Positions 44,363-56,344 of a stretch of 64,000 bases of DNA are shown here, piece by piece. Location: assembly GCA_016584305.1 (NCBI GenBank), contig JACEEZ010019797.1, forward strand, positions 1 to 64,000, in the 5' to 3' direction. The translations under genes and the position numbers were made by a program. Numbering within the stretch: the stretch's first letter is position 1; each line of letters begins with the position of its first letter. The notes under the pieces were generated by a model. The model was not told the origin of the DNA. It saw only the letters and a program-made list of their open reading frames with translations, and ran no database searches. Source of the stretch: Chionoecetes opilio (taxonomy: Eukaryota > Arthropoda > Malacostraca > Decapoda > Majidae).

Positions 44363-45675
44363 ATGGACCGTATTGACCTCGTCTTGATGCTGATGCAACA
44401 GCATATGAACCAGGCGTTACATGCCCATCAGTACATCGTTGATAGACGAAGAAGAAGACGGCTGAGGAGGAGGGCGGCCCGGAGCATATGGGTGCGTAAC
44501 TGGATTAGCAGGAGACCTGAGCATGGCCTGTATGATTGTCTCATGGTGGAGCTCCGTAATGAAGATCCAAGGGCCTTCCAGAATTTCATGAGAATGCCAC
44601 CTGACATGTTCGATGAAGTTGTGGAGAGACTGAGACCAGCCCTTACCAAGAAGACCACCCACTGGCGAGCACCCCTTGATCCAGGCCTGAAGGTTGCCCT
44701 CACCCTGAGGCACCTTGCTTCTGGCGCCAAGTACCGTGACATGCAGTATGGCTGGAGGGTGCCTCACAACACCATCAGTATAGTGGTGCGTGAGGTGTGT
44801 ATGGCCATCGTCGACGAGTACCGTGAGGAGCTGCTCAAGCCACCACAGAACGATGAAGATTGGCGTCAGATCACCGATAATTGGATGAGAAGGTGGAACT
44901 TTCCACATGTCATTGGTGCAATAGACGGCAAGCACGTTGCCTGTAAAGCTCCTGCCAACACTGGTTCCGACTACTACAACTACAAGGATTCTTCAGTATC
45001 ATCCTCCTGGCGGTCGTCACATCTGACTACAAGTTCATGTGGATAGACGTCAGCGGCAAGGGTTCAACGTCTGATGCCCACCTTTACAATGCAAGTGTTT
45101 TGAGAGAGGCTCTCGAGAAGAACGACATTGTTGGATTCCCACAGCCTGATCCTATCCCAGGTGACACAGAGGATGTCCCTTATTTTCTGGTGGGAGATAA
45201 TGCTTTCGCACTCCGGACCTACATGATGAAGCCGTACAGTAACAAGGAGATGACCAGGAAGCAGAGGATCTTCAACTATAGACTCTCGCGAGCCAGAAGG
45301 GTGGTGGAGAATGCGTTTGGCATACTAGCGAATCGCTTTCAAGTTCTCCTGTCGACCATGTTGCATGAAGCGGACACTGTGAGGCTCCTGGTCAAGACAT
45401 GTGTAATCCTCCACAACCTTATGAGGTCACGTTACCCGGTGATGCAGAACCGACTGGTGGATGTGGAGCGACCAAATGGAGTGGTGGTGCCTGGTGCCTG
45501 GCGTGCCGGCATGAACCTTGAGGACACGAAACCCGACCGATTACCAGGGAACAACAGAGACTTCAAGATAGCCAAGGCTCAGAGGAACCTCCTCATGGAA
45601 TGGTGCAACTCAACTGCTGGAAGTGTTCCATGGCAGGATGACATGCTCCTACCCCCCCCAGCGAGGGCCAAATAA
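44363..45675 (+). pseudogene. Harbinger transposase (HARBI1-like), one-base frameshift
   Basis: A DDE-type nuclease that would cut the element's ends and insert at TWA targets. Domain order is an N-terminal basic helix, then the helix-turn-helix-like region FMRMPPDMFDEVVERLRPAL with LKVALTLRHLASGAKYRDMQ. The catalytic acids follow: first D in HVIGAIDGKHV (about 44910), second D in FLVGDNAFALRTYMMKPYS (about 45195), and E in ARRVVENAFGILANRF (about 45305). One T is missing near 44990, where KDFFSIILLAVV would be expected, so the frame breaks between the first and second acid. Repaired length is about 437 residues, normal for the family. Polyadenylation motifs AATAAA follow at 45672 and 45703. 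It is convergent with the MADF gene. The single lesion could be recent or a sequencing error. Confidence 0.92.
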
Positions 45676-45869
45676 ATAGCAGTGTAATATTGTGTTTGTG
45701 GCATAATAAATATTTAATAGTCGCCTCACTTGTTGTTTACTTTAGTCCTATTTTCTCTCAGGCTTTATTATTATAATATTATTGTTATTATTCATTTCAT
45801 TATTATTGTGAGTATTTAACCCTGGAGAGGTACCGCTAGACAGAAGTGTCCTCGCGTGTTGCACAAAAT

Positions 45870-46122
45870 CATTTTTTTTGCTAAACAAGGTTTATTTTAT
45901 TGTTTTAATTCATTCATTAAACATAAAAAATTAATTCAATCTTCATTATCCTTCTAGGTAAAATTAAAATTTTGTAGCGGTACCGTTCCGGGGTTATTTT
46001 TTTCCTTAAAAAGGTTTATTTTATTTTTTTAATTAATTCATTAAACATATAAAATATAATTCAATCTTCATTATCCTTCTAGGTAAAATTAAAATTTTGT
46101 AGCGGTACCGTTCCAGGGTTAA
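45870..46122 (+). repeat. two direct repeats of about 126 bp between the Harbinger genes
   Basis: The unit containing AGGTTTATTTTAT, AATTCAATCTTCATTATCC and TTGTAGCGGTACCGTTCC is duplicated head to tail. Confidence 0.9.
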
Positions 46123-46352
46123 TATTAAGATATTATTATTATTACTATAGAAAACCTATGAAAGACAGTAAAGTTAAGGGAATGGAAACAAGCATATGGA
46201 ATATTATACAATTATTTATTGCAAAAATAAAATAAATAATACTTATTGCAAAAATAACTAATAACTAATAAAAAAACAAAAATATACATTAATATACATA
46301 TAAAAAAAAATACAAAAAATACATATAAATTATACATTCAATATACAGGTCA

Positions 46353-48040
46353 TCACAGGTCATCATTTAGTCTTGGAGGGTATGGGGATACGTTTCCAGT
46401 CCTCCGCAATGCTGGAGCCCAGAACCTTTCCGACTGATTCCGCCGAGTCCCTAGACCGGACAGGTGTCGTGAGTGGCTGGAGGGACGGGGACTGCTGGGA
46501 TGCTGGCCACCACCATACTGCCAGTTGGGACTCGGGCAACCTGGCATGTGAAAATACTGCGGGCTGTAGGTGGGTGGTGTTATGGCGGACTGTTGGGAGG
46601 TAGAGGGCCTGCTGGGTTGTGGTGCTGTTGAGGGGCCCGGTCCAGCCCCCGATGTAGAGGACCCCGTGTGTCGCCGATGCACAATGTCGACTATTTGGTC
46701 GTGCATCACCTGGTACTCCTCCTCAGGGGCAGAACGCAGGGTGTCGGACACAAACCTTATAAAGGCCTCCCTACGTGACTGGGGCTGAGACCTCTCCTCC
46801 AGCAGCCTCTCCAGCAGTGCCTGGTTGGCCTTCATGGTGGATCGGAGGTCCACCATCCATTCCTCTTCTTGCCTCTCAGTGGCTGGAGTCTTCCTCTTAC
46901 GGCGGGTTGAGGCCTGCTCCGCCGCTGCTGCCACCTCCATGTCCTCCAGGATGTTGGCTTCCCCGGAGTCATGTGGGTACTGTGCCTGGGAGGTCTGGGC
47001 GTCAGGAGATGGGTCACGGGGCAGGTTCACAAGGGTGTCCGGGACATCAGTGGGCATGGAACCTGAAACAGATTAAACATTTACAGATTAAACATTTGTT
47101 TAATATAATGGCATAGACAATTACATATTTATATATTTCTGGGAATTAAAAAGTAAAACTTACTAAAATAAATCTAAAACAATAATGTTAAACGCAAATT
47201 AATAAATAAGTAAAACGTAAAGGATAGTATCACAGTAACTAATCTTAAATTTAAAGAATTTATGTAACAGCATTGTATTACTGAACCCTCTTTTAAGCAA
47301 AATTTGGCATTAATTATATCCTCTGGCTTGAAAGTCTTCCCAAATTTTTTACAAATATTTGAGATTCTTACAAGCTGTGAATATAATGAGATGTACTTAC
47401 TTTTGTAGAAGGCGATGTTCTTCAACACCCACTTGTCCCTCTCCGTCAACATCTTGGTTGCCTGGCCACTGGTCCTCTTGGACAGCTTAACATACCAGTC
47501 CTTGACGTTTTTCCACCAGTTCTGGAGGTGTTTCAGGCTGATCCCCAGCTCCTTGGCCTTCATCTCCCACGAAGCCTTCTTCCTGTGGTAGTCTTTGGTA
47601 CTGCGGAGCCACAGGTAGGTATTTGACTGAAGCCACTCCACCAGATCCTGCTCCGTTGTGTCGGGGAGACTCCAGCCTTGCTTCGGAGCAGCATCAGCCT
47701 TCTTCTTCCCCTTGCCCTTCGTCTTGGGCGCCGGTTGCTGCTGCTGCTCCTCCTCCTCCTCCTCCTCATGTGGGGGGGAATGAGAGGCATCAGGCATCAC
47801 CAGAGGCTCCTCCTCCTCCTCCTCCTCCTCCTCATCTGCTGGAGTGGCAGCTGTGGCAGCTGTGGCAGCTGTGGCATCACCTTCAAAAGATGTTTCCTCC
47901 TCCTGATGAAGTGCAGCAGGACTGGCCTCCACCTCTGAAGTAGCATCTGAAGTAGTAGCTGGATGCACCTGCGCAGGGACACCTGGTGGCCTCTTGCCCT
48001 TGGTGGCGGTTTTCCTAGGGGGGAACTTCTTGGGAGCCAT
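46353..48040 (-). CDS. Harbinger MADF/Myb-like DNA-binding protein (2 exons)
   Basis: The complement of 47401-48040 joined to 46353-47062 gives 449 residues. The donor reads AAAA|GTAAGT and the acceptor CTGTTTCAG|GT; phase 1 agrees and both exons are open. The N terminus is basic (MAPKKFPPRKTATKGK). Two acidic glutamate runs are encoded by TCC repeats on the plus strand. A Myb/SANT-MADF-like helical domain follows (DLVEWLQSNTYLWLRST ... SWEMKAKELGISLKHLQNWW ... DWYVKLSKRTSGQATKM). The second exon has a coiled helix (NQALLERLLEERSQPQSRRE) and a Pro/Ser-rich tail. In Harbinger elements this partner brings the transposase to the nucleus and to the ends. No lesion is visible. Confidence 0.87.
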
Positions 48041-48123
48041 CTTGTCAAAGTCTGGGAGTCTTGAGAGTGTGTATACTGTGTGGTGTCTGGAGCGAGTATG
48101 AGTTCTACCGCCTGCCCTGGCTC

Positions 48124-48131
48124 CTTATATA
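48124..48131 (-). promoter_or_regulatory. TATA box of the MADF gene
   Basis: GGTATATAAGG on the complement lies about 85 bp upstream of the start codon. Confidence 0.6.
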
Positions 48132-48481
48132 CCCGTGGTGGGGCCGTGGTACCCACGCGCACTACCCGTGATTGCCCGCGAAACGGCCGCCCTTCACACG
48201 TGGACCAGCCGCGATGTACACGTGATCACCCGTGGTTCAGGCGTGATGCAGCCGCGGTTACCCCCAATGCCTGTGACCACGTGGAGCTTTTCCCGCGCTT
48301 ACACGCGCTCCAGCCGCGCTTCACCAGCGGACAGGACGCGGAACAGCCGCCAGCGTCTGTTCCGCGGGCTTACCACGGGTACCCACGTGTAAGCCATTTT
48401 CCACCACGTGGAACAGCGGGTAAAATTTTTTGTGGGAATTTACTCGCGCTGCAGACGCAAAGTGCCTGTGTGACCGGGCCT

Positions 48482-48752
48482 TTACAAACTAATATTTATT
48501 ATGTGGTTATTTATGGCGCGGTTGAAATTCGATCTGGTTATAGTGGCTACGCGTCTTGGTAGACCGAGCCATCAGTACTTCAAACCACATCCTAAATATC
48601 CGCCGCGTCAAACAAACAGCCGCACTTTAAAAAATAATATTTTTGGTTATTTATGGCGTGGTTGAAATTCGATCTGGTTATAGTGGCTACGCGTCTTGGT
48701 AGACCCGAGCCATCAGTACTTCAAACCACATCCTAAATATCCGCCGCGTCAA
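48482..48752 (+). repeat. 145-bp tandem units, second and third (copy A)
   Basis: Continue the array at 43746-43897 that the Harbinger element interrupts. Near-identical to 53185-53460. Confidence 0.85.
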
Positions 48753-48759
48753 TCGTACC

Positions 48760-49975
48760 ATTCGGAGTTAAAATATAGCTATTGGCGAAAGTTCTCCGTA
48801 ACAAAAACTTAATGAGTGTCGGAGGGAACCGCTAGGTCACTTGGAAGACTCTCCACATTAATTATTACAATTATGTTCTAAATAATTCACGCTTTATTCT
48901 ATTGCTGTAACTACGTCATAGTTCACAACTTATAATGGCTGGCAGGCAGATAATATAAATCTCTACTTTGGGCTAAACTCAAACTATTTTCTTCTGCTGA
49001 TACGTGGCCTACAAGTATACGTAGGTTTAAGGTCTTAGGCGTGCGCATCACGCCAAAGACCTTAAACAAGGTAAGTAATACCTATTAAAAGTTATGCTCT
49101 ATAATAACACAAACAAAAAACATTTAATATTACAATTTCTATTTTTTTCATAAAACTTATTCAATTTTATCATCATAAGTCAACTAAAATTATTCGTAGG
49201 TTTAAGGTCTCTTAAACAAGCTACGTCATACAGAAAATATTGTAATATCTGGAACAATAACAACGATATTTTTTCCCCTCCATATTGCTTTTCCGGATTT
49301 AAAACACACACTAATTTTATCCTACAGATACGTGCCCAAACACACGTCTTTGGGTTGACCTTAAACAAACTACGTCATACCGAACATATTTTTTATTCTT
49401 AAACGCCAAAATTAAACATAATTTATTTCATTTTTTCTCAAACAATTATTTCTCAATTTCTATTGCTACGTATCCCAACACACTGCGTTGGCTTGTTCAT
49501 ACTCCACAGGCGAATGTGAGCTGGACTTCGACCTGACGTGTTTGACCGACTTACGCTTTTTTTTGGCGACTTTTGGCGTTTGGTGATAGGACCTTAGACC
49601 TTAACGAGTATCCAGCCCTGAAACTACCACGTTGGGTATATAATAACGCGGAAAATCCAGTGTCCAGGAATAAGGTTTTTACCCGAAAAACGAGGCGATT
49701 TTGTACGAGAAGTGAGCTTTCCGGCGTCTGGCGGACTTAGTGTAGGTCTGAATGAAAATTTGAGGTCACAATACCGATAGAGGTTTTAGCGCTCTACAAC
49801 TTTGTCGTCAGTGAAATATTTTGAATCTCTAACTTAAGTGGCTTTTCTGTGAGTTTGAAGTGAATTATAGTGTTTTCAGGTGAGCTTCGCGGCATCTGCG
49901 GACTTATAGTGTGAATTTTGGGCGTCGTGAGCGTGGAAATTGAGTGAATGTTTTATCTCGACAGTAGTGGCTTTT
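48760..49975 (+). repeat. downstream non-coding part of Helitron-like copy A
   Basis: Order: a block with GAGGGAACCGCTAGGTCACTTGG, hairpin zone (49026-49400), the GCGAA.G.GAGCTGGACTT block at 49511, then GGCGTCTGGCGGACTTAGTG units. It ends at N 49976. The same order follows copy B. A hairpin at 49026-49066 has imperfect arms, and shortened variants without the centre are near 49200 and 49355. Confidence 0.75.
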
Positions 49976-49976
49976 N
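49976..49976. other. single N, probable assembly joint
   Basis: Lies where copy A ends and the upstream array of copy B begins, in the middle of a unit. Confidence 0.7.
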
Positions 49977-49984
49977 TCCAATCC

Positions 49985-51290
49985 ATAATATACATCAATG
50001 GAAAAATTACATGACTAAAAACTATTATACTGTCATTATACACATCTTATACTGAGATCATTTGCACGTATCATTGAATAATAAAAAAAAAAGTTTTCGT
50101 CTTCACGTACATAATAAGGTCTATAGATCTTATTTGCCATTTCCCTCCTTAAATACTAAACTTACACGAAATTTGTCTTAATGCAAATATGCTTATTTTT
50201 GTAACGTCCACCCAATGAAAATGAATTTTACGTTATAAAATATCACGGTCTACATTTTTGCCTATTTTTTTTGGTCAAATTTTTTTTTTGTATTTTACTC
50301 CGTGTCAGTTTGCCAATTACTTTCATCCTTTCATTAAATCATACGATTCTGCTCAAAACACACTGTTCATTTACACACTTCATTCCTCAACGGATTTTTT
50401 TTCTCATTACACCACAGGCAAGCCGGGAAAATTCTTCTTCTGAATAGCCTTTTACACGCTTCTTCTTAACTCATCTTTAAGGGGTTGTGCATGTTTAAAC
50501 GATATAACAATTCTATTCACATCCTTTTCATCCGTTCCCTGGATGTGTTGAGTATTTCTCCTGGATAATAATGCTCAAAACGCACATTTAAATTACACCG
50601 GTCATTTTTCGACGGATCTTTTTTTTTATTACACCACAGGCAAGCCTCAAACATTCTTCATCTGACAAGCGTGTTATAAGCTTCTTTTCAATTCAGCTAT
50701 AACGTGTGGTGAATTTTTACTCCCTTGGCAATTTATTTGTTTCATAAAAGCAACTCATATTATTATGATATCAACACACGCATATTTTGTTTATTTCTCA
50801 ATGGATTTTTTTCCAGATTGAACCACAGGGAAGCCTCTTGAACCCTGGTTTTTTATTCATCTATAATGTGGGGTGCAATAACATACGCTTCTCGAGATAA
50901 TAATGTTTTACCTGTTTTCTAAGTGGGCTACAAGGCACTTCTCCAATGAACAATTAAGTTTCATGCATTCAATTCTCGATGAATTTTTTTAACAATTATA
51001 CCACAGGGTGGCCTGTTGAACTCATGACATTTATTCCTCCCTATCGTTTTGTGAAATAAAATACGGTACTCTACCTTTAACTGTATTTCCTGTTACGCAG
51101 CCTATTTCATTGTAACTGGGTAACGGTTTTTTGGTGGGGTTAAAAGGCACCTCTTCAATTTCAAAACACGCTTAATATCTTAATCTCTCAATGGATTTCT
51201 TTCCAAATTATACCACAGGGAAGCCAGTTCAAATACGGTCTTTTATTCGTCAATCACATATGGTGAAATATCACACGGTTCTCGAGTTAT
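49985..51290 (+). repeat. upstream arrays of Helitron-like copy B
   Basis: End of a 650-bp unit (49985-50250), then five divergent units of about 200 bp with ACCACAGG(C/G)AAGCC or close variants near 50410, 50632, 50822, 50999 and 51218. Collinear with 35620-37060. Confidence 0.8.
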
Positions 51291-51488
51291 TAATATATTA
51301 CTGATTCCGCAGCCTAGTTCCTAATTTATAGGAGTACAGGTTCTCTGCGTTAGAGACAAAGGCTTTGTGTCACACGGTCTGCTTTATCGCTCGAGGCAAC
51401 ACGTACTACACGGCGCTCTTATCTTTCTGATATCTTTCTCTTGTAATTATCAGATATATCATACAATATTTTGCATGATAATTATAGG

Positions 51489-51870
51489 ATGGCTTCGGTC
51501 ATACATGCTGCCTTAGAGGACATTCAGTTGGGTCGCAAACTCACTGATGAAGCCATTGTACCACTATTGAGGCTAATTGCTAGCCATACTGACATCGCAT
51601 ATGTCGAGCCAGCTGTCCTCATGACTGCCCTCTTCCCCAGGGCTCGCCTTCCAGACCTCTCGGCAGAGGCGAAAGCGCTGCTAATAGTTCATCTCGGCGA
51701 AACCGAGGATGATGGACATATTGGGTCCTGGTTACTTATGAACATAAATCTGTCCGTGTTTATGATTCTATGAATAACATGATCCTTTCAAAGCAATTGT
51801 ACAATGTTGTGCACACAGTTTTCGGTGAAGGTGAAGGTTCGCCGGAAAAATTAAACATTACAAGCGACAT
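51489..51870 (+). pseudogene. Ulp1-type protease, truncated (copy B)
   Basis: Starts MASVIHAALEDIQLGRKLTD and is collinear with copy A, without A's deletion. Two extra bases near 51718 shift the frame just at the catalytic histidine. The gene is cut at about 51866 before the glutamine and cysteine, and joins directly to the helicase. Inactive. Confidence 0.8.
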
Positions 51871-51884
51871 TAGCAGCGAGTCAA

Positions 51885-53079
51885 GTGGAAGAAAATGCTT
51901 CCTTAACCGCACTTCAAATATTGGCTATCGAGGAAACATTTAATGCTGGCCAGAGAGAAGCCTACGACGCGGTAATGGCAGCAGTGGGTGGTGCACGACA
52001 CGCACTAAAATCCCGAGCATTCCATCTTGATGGTCCGGCAGGTACAGGAAAGACGTACTTTCTGAATGCCGTGGCCTCGATTGTCGAGGCTAGAGTTCAA
52101 CACAAGACCATTGCTATGGCATGGTCTGGTCTGGCTGCAACTCTTCTCCTCAATGGAGCGACAGTGCACTCGACCCTCAAACTTCCTTTTGTTATGGATG
52201 AGTGCACTACGGTCGGGCTCAAATTTCAGTCAGAGAGAGCTGAAATGATTCGCGCCGCGCCAATCATTATATGGGACGAGATTTCCATGACCCATGTCGC
52301 TGCCCTGAATGCCTTTGACACGTGGTTGAAGTTACTGATGGCCACCGAATTCCCCTTCGGAGACAAAGTCGTGCTATTTGCTGGTGACTTTCGTCAAATA
52401 TTACCAGTGGTGACCAACGCACATCCAGCCTCGGTCCTCCAGATAATTGTCAAAAATTCAGTGGACACAATCTCGCCACACTCAATGCATTCTAACGGAG
52501 CAATTCTCGGAAGTACTCAGTGAACGACTCTGTCGTGCGAATTGTGGTCCATTGTCATTCCACCGTGTCTTTGCAAGCGATTGTTCGGCCGACGTCACAG
52601 AACACCTCTCTATCGTCAACTGATGGTAGCAACAAAAACGAATTTGCCGTATCTGCAGTTGGTAAACGGCGATGTCATGCGGTGCTGCCCGGAAATTTAA
52701 AACCCTTTGTATGGTACCTAAATGTGCAATTCCGCCACCCGATGGTCCCTATGTTCATCAGAAACGGAAATTGAGGATGACTTTGTATGGCCGACGTTCC
52801 TCGTCGAAATCTCACCATCTTGTGAGAGTCAATTAACAGTCTGTGCTCTGTAGGAGACTTCGAGTTGGATACGCTCAAAACAAGTTCGTATCAACCAATA
52901 AAAACAAGCCTTCATGGAAAAGCAAGGTCAGACTTAAAAGGCGTTCTGAATATAAACGACCTACGTGCGGGGGGAGACGATGCGACCTGCGCATATGCAT
53001 CGAAAAGGGTGACAAACAAGGCACAGTCAATAAGCAAACTTATACGCGGAACATTGTCTACAAGGATGCCCTCAGCTAA
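51885..53079 (+). pseudogene. Helitron/Pif1-like helicase, internally deleted (copy B)
   Basis: Open to 52523 with intact motifs I (GPAGTGKTYFLNAVAS), II (IIWDEISM) and III (GDFRQILPV), and nearly identical to copy A up to about 52458. From 52459 to about 52970 the DNA is only distantly similar to A, with stops, although short blocks still align (GTTGGTAAAC, CCACCCGATG, ATGTTCATCAGA). The segment with the late STVHKAQGQT motif is deleted, and the last 110 bp (GACGATGCGACCTGCGCATA...) again match A exactly. Non-functional. Confidence 0.85.
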
Positions 53080-53184
53080 GTAATTTACGTCGACATGTAG
53101 GTGGTGGTTGAAAAATCGTCCGACACCATTTCAACCACCTAGCGACTAGGCAATCAATGATTGACGCCGTCGTTCGTGTACGCC

Positions 53185-53460
53185 CGTTACGAAATAATAT
53201 TTATATGTGGTTATTTATGGCGTGGTTGAACTTCGATCTGGTTATAGTGGCTACGCGTCTTGGTAGACCGAGCCATCAGTACTTCAAACCACATCCTAAA
53301 TATCCGCCGCGTCAAACAAACCGCCGCCCGTTACAAACTAATATTTATATGTGGTTATTTAGGGTGTGGTTGAAATTCGATCTGGTTATAGTGGCTACGC
53401 GTCTTGGTAGACCGAGCCATCAGTACTTCAAACCACATCCTAAATATCCGCCGCGTCAAT
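53185..53460 (+). repeat. two 145-bp tandem units (copy B), Harbinger empty site
   Basis: Same units as at 43746 and 48482. The junction CCCGTTACAAACTA near 53328 is the unoccupied version of the Harbinger target. Confidence 0.9.
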
Positions 53461-53732
53461 CGTAACATTCGGAGTTATAATATAGCTACTGGCGAAAGTT
53501 CTCCGTAAAAAAAACTTAATGAGTGTCGGAGGGAACCGCTAGGTCACTTGGAAGACTCTCCAAATTACTTATTACAAATATGTGCTCAATAATTAACGCT
53601 TTATTATAGTGCTCTTACTACGTTATAGTTCACAAATTATAATTATTGCCTGGCAGGTACAAAAATTCAATTTTGTTGGCTATACTCAACCTATTTATTT
53701 GTCCTGATACGTGGCCTACAATTATACGTAGG

Positions 53733-53773
53733 TTTAAGGTCTCAGGCGTGCGCAGCACGCCTGAGACCTTAAA
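53733..53773. repeat. 41-nt perfect hairpin with altered stem
   Basis: Arms TTTAAGGTCTCAGGCGTGC around loop GCA. Total length, loop and outer TTTAA.TCT match the 26288 array, but several stem bases differ and are changed on both arms. Followed by CAAGCTACGTCATAC. Confidence 0.9.
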
Positions 53774-54059
53774 CAAGCTACGTCATACAGAAAATATGGT
53801 AAAATCTGGAACAATAACAACACAATTTTTTTTCCCTAAATATTCCTTTTCAGGACTTTTAAAACACATTCATTTCAACCTTCACATACGTGCCCAAACA
53901 CACGTCGTTGGGTTGTCCTTAAACAACCTACGTCATACCAAAGATATATTACTTTTTTACACCACAAAATTACGTCCTTTTTCTGCTTCTTTTCCAAAAA
54001 AATAAATTCCAATCTCTACTGATACGTATCCCAACACACTGCGTTGGCTTGTTCAGACT

Positions 54060-54340
54060 ACTACAGGCGAACGAGAGCTGGACTTGGACCGTACGTGTTT
54101 GAGCGACTTATGCTGTTTTTTTGCGATTTTTGGCGTTTGGTGATAGGACCTTAGACCTTAACGAGTATCCAGCCCTGAAAGCACCTACGTTGGGTAGATA
54201 ATAACGTGGAAAATCCAGTGGCCAGGAAACAGGTTATTACCCGAAAAACGAGGCGATTTTATATGAGAAGTGAACTTTCCGGCGTCTGGCGGACTTAGTG
54301 TAGATCTGAGTGAAAATTTGAGGCCACACAATTTCTGATT
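54060..54340 (+). repeat. 3' block of copy B
   Basis: CAGGCGAACGAGAGCTGGAC through GGCGTCTGGCGGACTTAGTG, matching 25700-25990. It runs directly into the 650-bp units of the next copy. Confidence 0.8.
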
Positions 54341-54344
54341 TCTG

Positions 54345-56340
54345 GCTTTATTTATGCATGAATTTTACTTCCGCGTATACCACTGGCTCGGCCTTCAAGA
54401 GCGACATCTTTTATGTTCTATACCATTTTGTCCCTACGTGTATGGTTACTGTGATATTAATGAAAATGTGATTTCCAAAAAAAATTCCTGGACCATAGCC
54501 TGCAAATTTTGCGCGAAAATATATATATCCCTATTGCGATGAAACTCGGTTTATAGGGTCTTCTACTGATGGCGATCACGAATCTGGTCTTTGTTTGCCA
54601 ATATTGGATTCTAAAAGCAATGTTTCCTTTCTAAGCTTTTTTACGCCCTATAAATGCATACACACATTACTCCATCTCCACTAATATACATCATTGGGAA
54701 TATTACATTGAATAACAAGTATTTCAATCGTCATTATACACACTTATTACTCAGATAACTTTTACGTACATATGTAAATAACAAATTTCACTTTTTCTGG
54801 CTGCAAAAGTCATCATAATTTTTGCATCATTTGGTTTTTTGTCATTTTTCGGCTAAACTATTGATCTAAACAGAAATATGTAATAAATAGCTTTTGTCCA
54901 GTTCTCCAAAATCTACGCAATGGCACAGTCCGTTTAGTCCTAACTTGTCACGTTCTCCAGATATAAAGTTTTTTTCTATTTTCAGAATACATTGATGTGT
55001 GGCTTCATTTATGCATGAATTCCAAATCCGTGTATACCACTGGATCGGCCTTTAAGAGCTGCATCTTTTATGTTATATATAATTTTCTCTTTACGTTTAT
55101 GGTTAATGTGATATTAATGAAAATGTGATTTTCATAAAATTTCCCTGAATTCATTTCATTGCCTGCAGATTTTGCCCGAAAAACAATATATCCCAATTTG
55201 CATGAAACTAGGTTTATAGGGGCTTCTAATGAGGGGCAGTCACGAATCTGGGTTTTGTTTGCTGATATTTGATACTAAAAGCAATTCTTCTCCCTCTGTA
55301 AGCTTATTTACCCCCTATACATGCAACCAAGGATTAATCAATATCCACTAATATTCATCACTGGGAAAATTACATTGATTAATAAGTATTTATACCGTCA
55401 TTATACACATTTATTACTGAGCTCATTTTCACGTATCTATGGAAATAAAAAAAAAAAATTCGTCTTCACGAACACAATAAAGCCTATAGATCTGATCTGC
55501 CATTTCCCTCCTAAAATACTAACCTTACAAGAAATATGTCTTAATTAAAATATGCTCATTTTGGCAAAGTCCACCCAATGCCAATGAAATTTACGTTCTA
55601 ACATGTCACGGTCTACATTTCAGCCTGTTTTTTTTGGTGGAAAAAATATATAGTATTCTACTCCGTGTCATTTTGACAATAACTGTTATCCTTTAATTAA
55701 CTCATACGTTCCTCAAAACACATATTTTAATTACACACGTCATTTCTCAACGTTTTTTTTTTCTCATTACACCACAGGCAAGCCTGGAAAATTCTTCTTC
55801 AGAAAAGTCTTTTACAAGCTTTTTTTCAATTCATCTTTAACGTGTTGTGCATGTTTAACGCACATTTATATTACACAGGTCATTTATCTACAGATATTTC
55901 TTTTAATTACACCACAGGCAAGCCTGGAAAATTCTTCATCAGACAAGCGTGTTAAAAGCTTCTTTTCAATACAGCTATAACGTGTGGTGAATGTTTAGTC
56001 GCTTGGCAATGTATTATTTTCATAAAAGCAGCTTGGATTATTATGAAATCAAAACACGCATAATTTGTTTATTTCTCAATGGATTTTTTTTCTGATTGCA
56101 CCACAGGGAACCCTCTTGAACCCTGGTTTTCTTTTCATTTATAATGTGGGGTGCAATAACATACGGTTCTCGAGATAATAATGTTTTACCAGTTTTCTAA
56201 GTGGGCTAAAAGGCACTTCTCCAATGAAAAAATAAGCTTCATGCAATCATTTCTCGATGAATTTTTTTCCCAATTACACCACAGGGAGGCCTCTTGAACT
56301 CATGATATTTATTCATCTATAACGTTTTGTGAAATAATTG
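54345..56340 (+). repeat. upstream arrays of a third tandem copy
   Basis: 650-bp units (54345-55600) then four units of about 200 bp with ACACCACAGG near 55772, 55911, 56097 and 56277. The protease gene is not reached, because another element begins near 56345. Confidence 0.8.
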
Positions 56341-56344
56341 ATTG

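Larger units (their letters stand above)
43898..48481. mobile_element. PIF/Harbinger transposon, 4.58 kb, almost intact
   Basis: Ends AGGCCCGGTCACACTGGC and (complement) AGGCCCGGTCACACAGGC are inverted repeats with the target duplication TTA on both sides (43895-43897, 48482-48484). Copy B of the host repeat has the empty site CCCGTTACAAAC near 53328. The element holds two convergent genes, the usual Harbinger pair of transposase and MADF/Myb-like protein. GC-rich subterminal regions of about 400 bp carry repeated GTGG/CGCG-type motifs (44090-44220, 48170-48430) that may bind transposase. Confidence 0.93.

Noticed and set aside
47560..47943. Leu/Pro-rich open frames on the plus strand
   Set aside because: Antisense reading of the glutamate-coding TCC repeats in the MADF gene.
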